Below are positions 30,748-38,194 of a stretch of DNA of 64,000 nucleotides, in pieces. Origin of the DNA: CAYMYN01 sp964394665. Lineage in GTDB: Bacteria; Planctomycetota; UBA1135; GCA-002686595. The notes below the pieces were generated by a model, which ran no database searches, had not been told where the DNA came from, and saw only the letters and a list, made by a program, of their open reading frames with translations. The stretch covers positions 62,001 through 126,000 of the forward strand of contig CAYMYN010000007.1 of NCBI GenBank assembly GCA_964394665.1, in the 5' to 3' direction. A program made the position numbers and the translations under genes. Each line of letters begins with the position of its first letter. Positions within the stretch are counted from its first letter, which is position 1.

Positions 30748-31910
30748 CCGCCCACGGCCCCCGGTCCGACCTGCTCGGGCGCGGCCGGCAGGACCTTGCG
30801 CCGCTCCCACCAGCGAATCCAATCCTCCTCGCGCAGGCTCGCGAGCTCGCCGCCCGAGAGTCGCCCCAGAGCCGCCATGGCGGTGGCCCGCACCCATCCC
30901 TCGCGGTGCTGGACCGCGTGGAAGTGGATCTGCGCCAGCCAGCGCTCGTGGGCGTCGCGGTAGTCCTCTTCGTCCTGATCCGCGGCCCGGGGCGGCAGGC
31001 CGTGGCCGGCCACCAGGCGCAGGACGGTCAAGACCACGAGTTCGTCCGGCTCCTCCTCGAGGCGCGCCAGGCGCTCGGAGAGCACCGCCGGGCCGCCGGC
31101 GGCGACGCTGGACGTCCAGGCGGCGGCGCGCACCCGGGGGGCCGGGTCGACGAGGGCCGAGGCGAGGCCCAGGTGCACCAGGCGCACCTGGAGGTCGCGC
31201 GAGAGCGCCACCAACTGCGGCAGCTCGGCGCGAGCGCGGGTCGCGGCCTCCAGCAGGCGAACGGTGCGCAGGGCACGCCGGCCGCCCTCGAGGTCGAAGT
31301 GCAGGGCGCGGATCTCCTCTACCAGCGCCGTCAGGCCCCGTGGACCGCCGGCCGTCGAACGTTCGGCGTCGATGTCGGCCTTCACCGTGCGCAGCAGGCG
31401 CACCAGCAGCTCCCCCAGCTCGGCGGGGCCCACGGGCTCGCCGTCCGGGGGCGCGGCCGGCGGGGGCCCGCTGGAGAGGCGCCGGGCCGCCCGCCCCAGG
31501 TGCAGCACGGCCGCCTCGCGCGAGAGCAGGTAGGGGTCCTGGACGGCCAACCGGGCCGCCCACTCCACCTGCAGGGCGGCCAGGGCGGGGTCGCCGCCCG
31601 GGGCCTCGAGCAGCTCGAGCAGGTTGTCGAGGCAGCGTCGGTGCGGGTCGCGCAGGCTCTGGGGATCGCGCCGGGGCGCCTCGAAGCCCTTCCCCGGACC
31701 CAGGCCCGTCACCAGCCGGGTGAGGAGGAAGGCGATGTCGCCGGTCAGGGCGGCCGAGTAGCGGTGCTCGGTCTCGGGGCTGTGGAGCTGCTCGAGGTTG
31801 TAGGCCTTGGCCTCGGGGATCGAGACGACGTCCAGGGCTCGGACGACCCGGCAGCCGGTCCCTGCGGCCAGCAGGACGGCCGCCGCCAGCGCGCGTTGGA
31901 GGATCGACAC
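30744..31910 (-). CDS. Lipoprotein with HEAT-like helical repeats
   Basis: 388 residues with a lipobox ending at Cys20 (LLAAGTGC). The rest is helical, with HEAT-like units near the C-terminus (VRAAAWTSSVAAGG and WVRATAMAALGRLSGGEL). No catalytic motif. Its last codons overlap the start of the UPF0104 membrane protein, so the two are probably made together and may act together at the membrane. Function unknown. Confidence 0.65.
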   Translation of the reverse strand: MSILQRALAAAVLLAAGTGCRVVRALDVVSIPEAKAYNLEQLHSPETEHRYSAALTGDIAFLLTRLVTGLGPGKGFEAPRRDPQSLRDPHRRCLDNLLELLEAPGGDPALAALQVEWAARLAVQDPYLLSREAAVLHLGRAARRLSSGPPPAAPPDGEPVGPAELGELLVRLLRTVKADIDAERSTAGGPRGLTALVEEIRALHFDLEGGRRALRTVRLLEAATRARAELPQLVALSRDLQVRLVHLGLASALVDPAPRVRAAAWTSSVAAGGPAVLSERLARLEEEPDELVVLTVLRLVAGHGLPPRAADQDEEDYRDAHERWLAQIHFHAVQHREGWVRATAMAALGRLSGGELASLREEDWIRWWERRKVLPAAPEQVGPGAVGG

Positions 31911-32262
31911 GCGCGGGAGTCTAGCAGCCCCTCCCAGCGGGCCCTACTGCGCGGCGCAGGCCGCTGGGAGCGCGCGCTGGGCTCGAGGCTGCCGACGCCT
32001 GCCCCCCCGCGCCGCAGGCCGCCTTCGATCCGGGTACCCCGCCGCCGCGGGGGGCGCGTCGGGCCGCGGACAGGGGCATAGGCAGGACGTTGGACGCCAT
32101 AGATCCTACGTATCCGCGCTGGGCACCGACCTTTCGGCCCCCGGAGGGATTGTGCCCCTGGGGGACGCGGATAGGGTCGAGCGAGTCGAGGGAGCCCCGC
32201 GCCCTCCACCCACGCCCGGCCCGCCGGCCCGAGTCGAGTCCATCCCAGCCCCAGATTCCCCG
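31911..32262. other. Divergent intergenic region with hairpin
   Basis: It lies between the HEAT lipoprotein (minus) and the outer-membrane protein (plus). CTCCCAGCGG (31931-31940) pairs perfectly with CCGCTGGGAG (31961-31970), and a smaller CTGCG/CGCAG stem sits inside. This would form a stem in the 5' leader of the lipoprotein mRNA. A plus-strand promoter is listed separately. Confidence 0.45.
32150..32177 (+). promoter_or_regulatory. Promoter of the outer-membrane protein gene
   Basis: TTGTGC (32150-32155), 16 bases, TAGGGT (32172-32177). The expected transcript begins near 32184, leaving an 80-base leader. Confidence 0.5.
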
Positions 32263-33120
32263 ATGCCCTCATCGCGCAAGACCCTGCCCGTCGCCCTGGC
32301 CCTCCTCGTGACCGCCGCCGTGGCCGGCCCGGCCGCCGCCCAGGGCGAGACCGGGTTCCTGCGCGGCAAGGGCAAGCTCGACGCGTCGCTCACCTACACG
32401 CTCGACTGGTACGACACGTTCTGGGTCGGCACCGAACGCGTGTCCATGCCGATGGTCGGCGAGGTCGAGCGCGAGACCTGGTCGCTGCACCTCGCCTACG
32501 GCCTGCGCGACGACCTCGACCTGGTGCTGAGCGGCGCGTTGGTCGAGTCCGAGGCCGATGGCGCCGGAGGCATCCCCGACGTGAAGGACATGCAGGATCT
32601 CGTACTGGGCCTCAAGTGGCGCTTCCTGCACGAGCCCTTCGCCGGCGGGCACGTCTCGCTCCTCGCCGCGCCCTCGATCAAGACGCCGATGGGCACCTAT
32701 CCGACGGATCAGGTCACGGCGATCGGCGACGGCCAGACCGACCTGCGGGGCCGCGTCATCGCGCAGTACCAGCACGGGAGCGGCACCTTCCTGGCGCTCG
32801 AGACGGGCTACGACATCCGCAACGGTTCCCCGGACGACGAGTTCCCGCTGCACTTGACCCTGGGCTTCACGCCCATCGAGAACCTGACCCTGACGCCCTT
32901 CTACTCGCGGGTCTGGAGCGAGGGCGGCATCGACATCAGCGACGTGCCGGCCCTGGGCGGATTTCCGGCCGTTCGCGAGGAGTACACGCGGGTCGGCGTC
33001 GGCGCCTACTTCCGCCTGCGCGACGACCTGGGCTTGACGGGCATGTGGCGCACGACCGTCGACGGCCGCAACACGGGCGAGGCCGACGCGGTCTCCCTGG
33101 GCCTCGTCCTGCGCTTCTAG
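32263..33120 (+). CDS. Outer-membrane beta-barrel protein (MetA-like)
   Basis: 285 residues from the ATG at 32263. A signal peptide (cleavage near AAAQ, residues 19-22) is followed by alternating strands ending in Leu-Arg-Phe, the usual C-terminal aromatic residue of barrels. The pattern of paired strands (ETWSLHLAYGLRDDLDLVLS, GTFLALETGYDI, YTRVGVGAYFRL) resembles the transporter family that includes MetA of phenol degradation. Cargo unknown. Followed after 59 bases by the haloperoxidase-like gene. Confidence 0.7.
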   Translation: MPSSRKTLPVALALLVTAAVAGPAAAQGETGFLRGKGKLDASLTYTLDWYDTFWVGTERVSMPMVGEVERETWSLHLAYGLRDDLDLVLSGALVESEADGAGGIPDVKDMQDLVLGLKWRFLHEPFAGGHVSLLAAPSIKTPMGTYPTDQVTAIGDGQTDLRGRVIAQYQHGSGTFLALETGYDIRNGSPDDEFPLHLTLGFTPIENLTLTPFYSRVWSEGGIDISDVPALGGFPAVREEYTRVGVGAYFRLRDDLGLTGMWRTTVDGRNTGEADAVSLGLVLRF

Positions 33121-33179
33121 ACCGACCCCGCGGCCCCACTCCGACCCTCCCCACCATCCAGCCCCGCCCTGCCCTCGCC

Positions 33180-34487
33180 ATGCAACTCCACGCGCGCTCG
33201 CTCGCCCTCCTGGTGCTCGTCTCCGCGACCCTCCCCTCGTGTTTCCGCAGCAGCTCGAGCGCCACTCCGCCGACCGAGCCGCCCAGCGCGGCGCAGGCCT
33301 CCTCGGACGTGGCGCAGCAGTGGTTCGACCTGCTCTACGAGGTCGTGCGCACGCAGGCGCTCTCGCCGCCCGTCGCCGCGCGGGCCTACGGCTACGCGGG
33401 CGTGACGCTGTACGAGTCGGTCGTTCCGGGCATCCCGGGCCGGCGTTCCCTCGGAGGGCAGCTCAACGACCTGCCCGCGCTCACGCCCCCGGTGGCGGGC
33501 GAGCATCACTGGCCCTCGGCGGCCAACGCCGCCCTGGCCGAGTTCCTGCGCGAGTTCTTCCCGGCCCAGGCGGCCACCATCGACGCGCTCGAGGCGGACC
33601 TCGACCAGGACTACGACGCCGTCGCCGGACCGGCCGTGCGCGCGCGCTCGATCGCCTTCGGGCGCCAGGTCGCCGAGGAGATCCTCACCTGGTCGGAGGG
33701 CGACGGCTTCGCGCAGCAGGGGGCCTGCGTCTACGCTCCGCCCGTCGGACCGGGGCTCTGGGAGCCGACGCCCCCGGGCTTCGCCAATCCGCTCCTACCC
33801 TGCTGGGGCGAGATGCGCACCTTCGCGCTGGTGGACGGGACGGACTGCACGCCGCTCGGCAACCCGCCCTTCGACACCGACCCGCTCTCGCAGTTCTACT
33901 CCGAGGCCCTCGAGGTCTACGCCGTGACCTCGAACCTGACCCCCGAGCAGCTCGCGATCGCGAACTTCTGGGCCGACAACCCGGGCGCCACGGGCACGCC
34001 GGCCGGCCACTGGGTGCGCATCCTGGCGCAGGTCGCCGCGCAGAACGAGCTCCCGCTGTCGCTGGTGGCCGAGGGCTACGCGAAGATCGGGATCGGCATG
34101 GCCGACGCGTTCATCACCTGCTGGAACTGCAAGTACCAGTTCAACCTGCTGCGCCCGCTGACCTACATCCAGGACGAGATCGACGCCCTGTGGACCTCGC
34201 CGGTCGGCACGCCGCCCTTCCCCGAGTACACCTCGGGCCACTCGACCCAGTCGGGCGCCGCCTCCTGGCTGCTCCAGGATCTGCTGGGGCTCGTCTCCTT
34301 CACCGACGACACCCACGCCGGCGTGCACCCCGCGCGCACCTTCAGCTCCTTCCTCGAGGCCGCGGAAGAGGCCGCGATCTCGCGCCTCTACGGCGGCATC
34401 CACTACCGGGCCGCGATCGAGGACGGCATCGAGCAGGGCCGCTGCGTGGCGCTGACCCTGCTCGCCGCGATCCAGTTCGAGGAGTAG
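33180..34487 (+). CDS. Vanadium-haloperoxidase-like (PAP2) lipoprotein
   Basis: 435 residues. The signal ends at lipobox Cys21 (SATLPSC). The C-terminal half holds the vanadate/phosphate pocket shared by vanadium haloperoxidases and PAP2 phosphatases: Lys318 and Arg325 (KYQFNLLRP), Ser352-Gly353-His354 (YTSGHSTQSG), Arg402 and His408 (SRLYGGIHYR). It may oxidise halides with peroxide or hydrolyse phosphate, which sequence alone cannot settle. The Lys-to-Arg spacing and the YGGIHYR block favour the haloperoxidase subgroup. It is probably co-transcribed with the barrel protein before it. Confidence 0.85.
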   Translation: MQLHARSLALLVLVSATLPSCFRSSSSATPPTEPPSAAQASSDVAQQWFDLLYEVVRTQALSPPVAARAYGYAGVTLYESVVPGIPGRRSLGGQLNDLPALTPPVAGEHHWPSAANAALAEFLREFFPAQAATIDALEADLDQDYDAVAGPAVRARSIAFGRQVAEEILTWSEGDGFAQQGACVYAPPVGPGLWEPTPPGFANPLLPCWGEMRTFALVDGTDCTPLGNPPFDTDPLSQFYSEALEVYAVTSNLTPEQLAIANFWADNPGATGTPAGHWVRILAQVAAQNELPLSLVAEGYAKIGIGMADAFITCWNCKYQFNLLRPLTYIQDEIDALWTSPVGTPPFPEYTSGHSTQSGAASWLLQDLLGLVSFTDDTHAGVHPARTFSSFLEAAEEAAISRLYGGIHYRAAIEDGIEQGRCVALTLLAAIQFEE

Positions 34488-34503
34488 GCCCCCGAACTCC
34501 ACC

Positions 34504-35517
34504 GTGCCCACCCGCCCCTCGCCGATCGTACGCCTGGCCCTCGCCGTCGCCCTGTGCGTCGCCGGGGCGTGGTGGGCGCTCGGCCGGGACGGCGCGGCCG
34601 GGGACAGGGATGCCCTCACCCTGCCCCGACCCTCCGAGCGGCCCGCGCAGGCGCGGGAGGCCGCGCCCGGGACGCCCCCCACGCCGAGGCAGGGTGGGGG
34701 CTCGGACAGAGCGCTCGGCGCGCTTCGCCCGCTCCGGGCGGCGGCTCTCCTCGAGGTGACGGCCCGCCGGGCGGACGGCGGCGCGTTGCCCGCGGACCTG
34801 CGCCTCGAGCTGGAGGGCGAGGACGGTCGCGTGCGGGGCGAGCGGCTCGCGGACCCGAGCGCGGCGGCCCGCTTCGAGCTCGAGCCGGGCCGCTGGCGCG
34901 TGACCGCCCGGGCCGCGGGCCTGCGCAGCCCGACGCGGGAGGTGCGCGTCGCGTCCGGCGCGCGGGCCGAGCGGGTCGAGCTCGAGCTCCTCGCGAGCGG
35001 CGCGCTGCTGGTCTGCGCAGAGCACGCGGACGGTTCGCCCGCCGCGCAGCTCGAGGTCTTCGTGGTCGGCCCGTCGGGAGAGGAGACGCGCTCCGCGCGC
35101 ACCGACGCCGACGGCTGCGTGCGCTTCGAGGACCTGCTCGCCGGTCCGCACCGGATCGCGCTGGGCCATGCGACGCACCCCTGGCTCGAACCCCATGGGG
35201 TCGAGCTCGCGGGCGCCCTGACGCAGGTCGCCCCCCTGCGCCTCCCGCCGGTCGCTGACCTCGCCGTGCGCGTCGTCGACGACGCCGGACTCGCGGTCGG
35301 CGGCGCGCGCGTGCGGGCCATCGGCCGCCGCGGCGGGGACGTCGAGGCGCTGAGCGACCCGCGGGGCGACTGCGTGCTGCGCGCCCTCCCCTTGGGGCTG
35401 GTGCGGGTCCAAGCCGGCGCGGTCGGCGTCGGGCAGGGTGACCTGGCCCACGACCACCGCGGGCCGGACACCCCGGCGCTGGTGCTGCGTCTGCGCCCGC
35501 GCAAGGGCACGCCCTGA
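34504..35517 (+). CDS. Exported protein with carboxypeptidase-regulatory-like domains
   Basis: 337 residues from a GTG 16 bases after the haloperoxidase gene. An N-terminal hydrophobic helix (LALAVALCVAGAWWALG) serves as anchor or signal. A Pro/Arg-rich linker and then three beta-sandwich repeats of the carboxypeptidase-regulatory/CnaB-like type follow (for example TDADGCVRFEDLLAGPHRIALG and SDPRGDCVLRALPLGLVRVQAG). Such domains bind or support proteins outside the cell. No enzyme motif. Likely part of the same transcription unit. Confidence 0.7.
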   Translation: MPTRPSPIVRLALAVALCVAGAWWALGRDGAAGDRDALTLPRPSERPAQAREAAPGTPPTPRQGGGSDRALGALRPLRAAALLEVTARRADGGALPADLRLELEGEDGRVRGERLADPSAAARFELEPGRWRVTARAAGLRSPTREVRVASGARAERVELELLASGALLVCAEHADGSPAAQLEVFVVGPSGEETRSARTDADGCVRFEDLLAGPHRIALGHATHPWLEPHGVELAGALTQVAPLRLPPVADLAVRVVDDAGLAVGGARVRAIGRRGGDVEALSDPRGDCVLRALPLGLVRVQAGAVGVGQGDLAHDHRGPDTPALVLRLRPRKGTP

Positions 35518-35565
35518 GCCCGCGGATCCGCCCCGCGACCGGAGCGAGTGCGCCCTGGAACGCAT

Positions 35566-35599
35566 CGGCCCCGATGCTCGCCGTCGAGCATCGGGGCCG
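35566..35599. terminator. Bidirectional terminator hairpin
   Basis: CGGCCCCGATGCTCG (35566-35580), loop CCGT, then its exact complement (35585-35599): a 15-bp perfect stem between the convergent exported-protein gene and ssrA, 10 bases from the tmRNA 3' end. Confidence 0.75.
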
Positions 35600-35608
35600 G
35601 TGTGCGGA

Positions 35609-35967
35609 TGGTGGAGGCGGCGGGAATCGAACCCGCGTGCCGGAGGCGCCGAGCGCCGAGCGTCTACGTGTGTGTTCCGTGGTTTGGATCTCGCCCCGCG
35701 CGACGCCCACGGACGGGCTTCGTCGGGACCAGCCTCGGAAGTGTCTCGTCGGCTCGCCCCGAGGCGCAGCTCACCGACCAGCCCGCTGGTGGCGTCCCGT
35801 CGCGGTCGCAGGCATCCCGCGGGGGACGGCTACCTGGTTGAATCAGGCAGCGAGAGAGTAGTTGTTGGCATGTAATGCCGTTTCCCGGGAGCTTGGTACG
35901 AGGTGACCCGGGGTCCGCGACACGCAGCCCGGCGGCGGTCGTCACCGGTCGAATCCAGTGCGCCCCC
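35609..35967 (-). ncRNA. ssrA: Transfer-messenger RNA (tmRNA)
   Basis: 359 bases with encoded CCA. The 5' end GGGGGCGCACTGGATTCGAC and the 3' T-arm CGGGTTCGATTCCCG are classic, and the ends pair over seven bases (GGGGGCG with CGCCTCC, one G-U). The tag frame at 35843-35869 reads Ala-Asn-Asn-Tyr-Ser-Leu-Ala-Ala-stop, with GCC as the likely resume codon. It rescues stalled ribosomes and marks the product for proteolysis. A -10 element TACGAT (35987-35982) lies upstream. smpB is the next gene upstream on the same strand. Confidence 0.96.
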
Positions 35968-36017
35968 ATCCAGGTGCGCGGATCGTAGCACACCCCGGTC
36001 CGGGCTCCAGGTGGGCC

Positions 36018-36485
36018 TCAGCGCCGCCGCCCGAGGGCTTGCTCGATCTCGCGCCGGGCATCCTTCTCGCGGCCCGCTTGCCGCTTGTCGTGGAGCTTCT
36101 TGCCCCGCGCCAGGGCCAGGCGCACCTTGATCAGGCTGCCCGAGAAGTAGATCTCGAGCGGCACGATCGTGGTGCCCTTCTGGTGCACTTCCTTGGTCCA
36201 GGAGGCGATCTCGCGCGCGTGGGCCAGCAGCTTGCGGTCGCGCACCGGCTCGTGGTTGTGCACGTTGCCGTACTCGTAGGGCGGGATGTGCATGCCCACG
36301 AGCCACAGCTCGCCCTTGCGGATCATGCCGAAGGCCTCGGCCAGGGACCCGCGGCCGGCGCGCAGGCTCTTGACCTCCGTCCCGCGCAGTTGGATCCCGC
36401 ACTCGAGCTCCTCGACGACGTGGTACTCGTGGCGGGCGCGCCGGTTCTTCGCGATCGAGCGCACCACCTGGGGCCGGCTGGACAT
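36018..36485 (-). CDS. smpB: SsrA-binding protein SmpB
   Basis: 155 residues from the ATG at 36485. It binds the tRNA-like part of tmRNA and delivers it to stalled ribosomes. Conserved blocks: KNRRARHEYHVVEELECGI, LRGTEVKSLRAGRGSLAEAF and the basic C-terminal tail KKLHDKRQAGREKDARREIE that enters the mRNA channel. 50 bases upstream of ssrA on the same strand, so the pair forms one functional locus. Confidence 0.96.
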   Translation of the reverse strand: MSSRPQVVRSIAKNRRARHEYHVVEELECGIQLRGTEVKSLRAGRGSLAEAFGMIRKGELWLVGMHIPPYEYGNVHNHEPVRDRKLLAHAREIASWTKEVHQKGTTIVPLEIYFSGSLIKVRLALARGKKLHDKRQAGREKDARREIEQALGRRR

Positions 36486-36556
36486 GGGCGAAGCATAGCC
36501 GCCCCCGGCCGGCACCCCGAGGCCCCGGGGCGCGGCCGTTTCCGCGCCCTGGCCCG

Positions 36557-36585
36557 TTGACCGGCCCTGGCCCGGACCCTATCGT
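36557..36585 (+). promoter_or_regulatory. Promoter of tRNA-Leu (CAG)
   Basis: TTGACC (36557-36562), 17 bases, TATCGT (36580-36585), about 18 bases before the tRNA. Confidence 0.65.
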
Positions 36586-36602
36586 CCGCGCCTCGTTCAC
36601 CT

Positions 36603-36689
36603 GCCCGGGTGGCGGAATTGGCAGACGCGCATGGTTCAGGTCCATGTTCTCGCAAGGGAGTGGGGGTTCGACTCCCCCCCCGGGCACCA
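36603..36689 (+). tRNA. tRNA-Leu (CAG)
   Basis: An 87-base type II tRNA with encoded CCA. Acceptor GCCCGGG pairs with CCCGGGC. The anticodon stem CATGG/CCATG encloses TTCAGGT, so the anticodon is CAG, reading the common Leu codon CUG of this GC-rich genome. Long variable arm present. Confidence 0.96.
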
Positions 36690-36843
36690 CTTGCCTATGC
36701 GGGGGAGGAGAGCCTCCCCCGATCCGGCCGCGGCACGCGGCCTCCCCCTCCCCGCCGCCTGATGGGCGGCGCGGCGCCCAAGGTGCGCCGGGGGGCGGGC
36801 TCGGCAGCCTGCGTGGAGCGCGCTGAGCTAGGGTGAGGGCCGC

Positions 36844-36942
36844 TCAGAACGAGTTGTCGTCCGGGTAGGCGGCGATCGCGGCCACCACGAGCACGACGAG
36901 GGCGACGAGCGCCGCCACGCCGATCCAGGCCAGGAACGACAT
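36844..36942 (-). CDS. Tiny single-helix membrane peptide
   Basis: 32 residues: MSFLAWIGVAALVALVVLVV plus a short AIAAYPDDNSF tail. One strong membrane helix and a hydrophilic C-terminus. It starts 15 bases after the rsmG stop on the same strand, so co-transcription is likely. Too short for family assignment. It could be a small membrane-protein modulator or a chance frame. Confidence 0.4.
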   Translation of the reverse strand: MSFLAWIGVAALVALVVLVVAAIAAYPDDNSF

Positions 36943-36956
36943 CGCCCGCGGCCGGC

Positions 36957-37820
36957 CTAACGGCCCGCGCCACCCGGGGCGCGATAGACGAGGATCGCGC
37001 GCCCGCCCATGCCCTCGGGCAGCTCGTGCTCCCAGACCGTGTCGAGCACGAAGCCCAGCCGTTCGGCCTCGCGCTCGGCGGCGCGCACCTCGCGCGACCA
37101 AGAGGGCCCCTTGAGCATCACGAGGTCCCGCAGCGACTGGCGCACCTTGCGCAGGGTGCGGATGTTCTCGCGCACCGAGCTCACGGCCCGCACGAGCACC
37201 GTGTCGACCCGGTGGGTCGCCAGGTAGTCCTCGACCCGGCCGGCGTGGACCTCCACGTTGGGCGAGCCCAACTCCCCCACGAGCTCCGTCAGGAAGGCCG
37301 CCTTCTTGCCGTGCGAGTCGACCAGCACCAGGCTGGCCGTGGGCTCCATCAGGGCGATCGGGAGGCCGGGGAAACCCGGCCCGCTGCCCATGTCGACCAC
37401 CCGTCGTCCGAGGAGCGGCAGGAGCTGGGTCACGCGCCAGGAGTCGAGGAAGTGCTTCGCGGCCACCTCGCGCGGGTCGAGGATCGCCGTCAGGTTGACC
37501 TGGCGGTTGCGCTCGAGCATGCGCTGCGCGTGCAGGGCGAAGCGCTCGACGACCTCGGGCGGGATGGCCTCCTTCGCGAAGGCCCAGCGCATGGCGGCCA
37601 GGAGCTCCTCGAAGGGCGGCGCGGGGACGTCCGGCCCCGCATCCTCGTCGCGCGCGGTGGGGTCCTGCGCGCCTTCCCCGTCCTCGGGGAGCGCCGGCGC
37701 CTCCGGCTCCTCGCCCCTGGGTCGCGGCCGCTTCGGCACGGACCCGGCACCGGCGCCCGTGGGTCGGGTGGCTCCATCGGCCGGCTCGGGCTCGGGCGGG
37801 TCGATGGGCTCTCGGGTCAT
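36957..37820 (-). CDS. rsmG: 16S rRNA (guanine-N7) methyltransferase RsmG
   Basis: 287 residues. It methylates G527 of 16S rRNA with S-adenosylmethionine. Residues 1-70 are a Pro/Glu/Asp-rich extension absent from most homologs. The core begins at LLAAMRWAFAKEAIPPEVVE. SAM motif VVDMGSGPGFPGLPIAL, then VLVDSHGKKAAFL, VEVHAGRVEDY and VRAVSS are typical. Adjacent to a tiny membrane peptide downstream. Confidence 0.92.
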   Translation of the reverse strand: MTREPIDPPEPEPADGATRPTGAGAGSVPKRPRPRGEEPEAPALPEDGEGAQDPTARDEDAGPDVPAPPFEELLAAMRWAFAKEAIPPEVVERFALHAQRMLERNRQVNLTAILDPREVAAKHFLDSWRVTQLLPLLGRRVVDMGSGPGFPGLPIALMEPTASLVLVDSHGKKAAFLTELVGELGSPNVEVHAGRVEDYLATHRVDTVLVRAVSSVRENIRTLRKVRQSLRDLVMLKGPSWSREVRAAEREAERLGFVLDTVWEHELPEGMGGRAILVYRAPGGAGR

Positions 37821-37889
37821 GCGCGGGGGCGGATGCGCGGGCCGGGGGACCCGCCAGGCGAAGGGCGCGTGGGCACGCCCGGGAGGGGC

Positions 37890-37967
37890 TGGCAGGGCAG
37901 CAGGGATTCGAACCCCGAACCTACGGATTTGGAATCCGTCGCTCTAACCGATTGGAGCTACTGCCCT
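37890..37967 (-). tRNA. tRNA-Trp (CCA)
   Basis: 78 bases with encoded CCA. Acceptor AGGGCAG pairs fully with CTGCCCT and the discriminator is G. The anticodon stem ACGGA/TCCGT encloses TTCCAAA, giving anticodon CCA. D-arm GCTC/GAGC and T-arm CGGGGTTCGAATCCCTG are present. Confidence 0.95.
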
Positions 37968-37978
37968 CGAAGGCGACG

Positions 37979-38007
37979 AGGGTAGCCGCCGCGGGCGGGG
38001 CGGGCAA
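37979..38007 (-). promoter_or_regulatory. Promoter of tRNA-Trp
   Basis: On the minus strand TTGCCC (38007-38002), 17 bases, TACCCT (37984-37979), with the -10 box ending 12 bases before the tRNA 5' end. Confidence 0.6.
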
Positions 38008-38027
38008 GGGCACGGGGCGCGCGCGCC

Positions 38028-38055
38028 TTGAGCCCCGCCGTCGGGCCGCTAGAGT
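38028..38055 (+). promoter_or_regulatory. Promoter of pcnB
   Basis: TTGAGC (38028-38033), 16 bases, TAGAGT (38050-38055). It leaves a leader of about 130 bases before the pcnB ATG. Confidence 0.5.
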
Positions 38056-38194
38056 CTGGCGCCCTCAGCGGACCCCACGGGCCTTCGCCCGGTCCGCGCG
38101 AAGCGTCGCCCCGGATGCCCCGCGCTCCGCGCGCGACCCCCTCCCCGGGCGGGACCCCGCGCCAGGGGTCTCGCCCCGCCCTCCCGCCGAGCCC

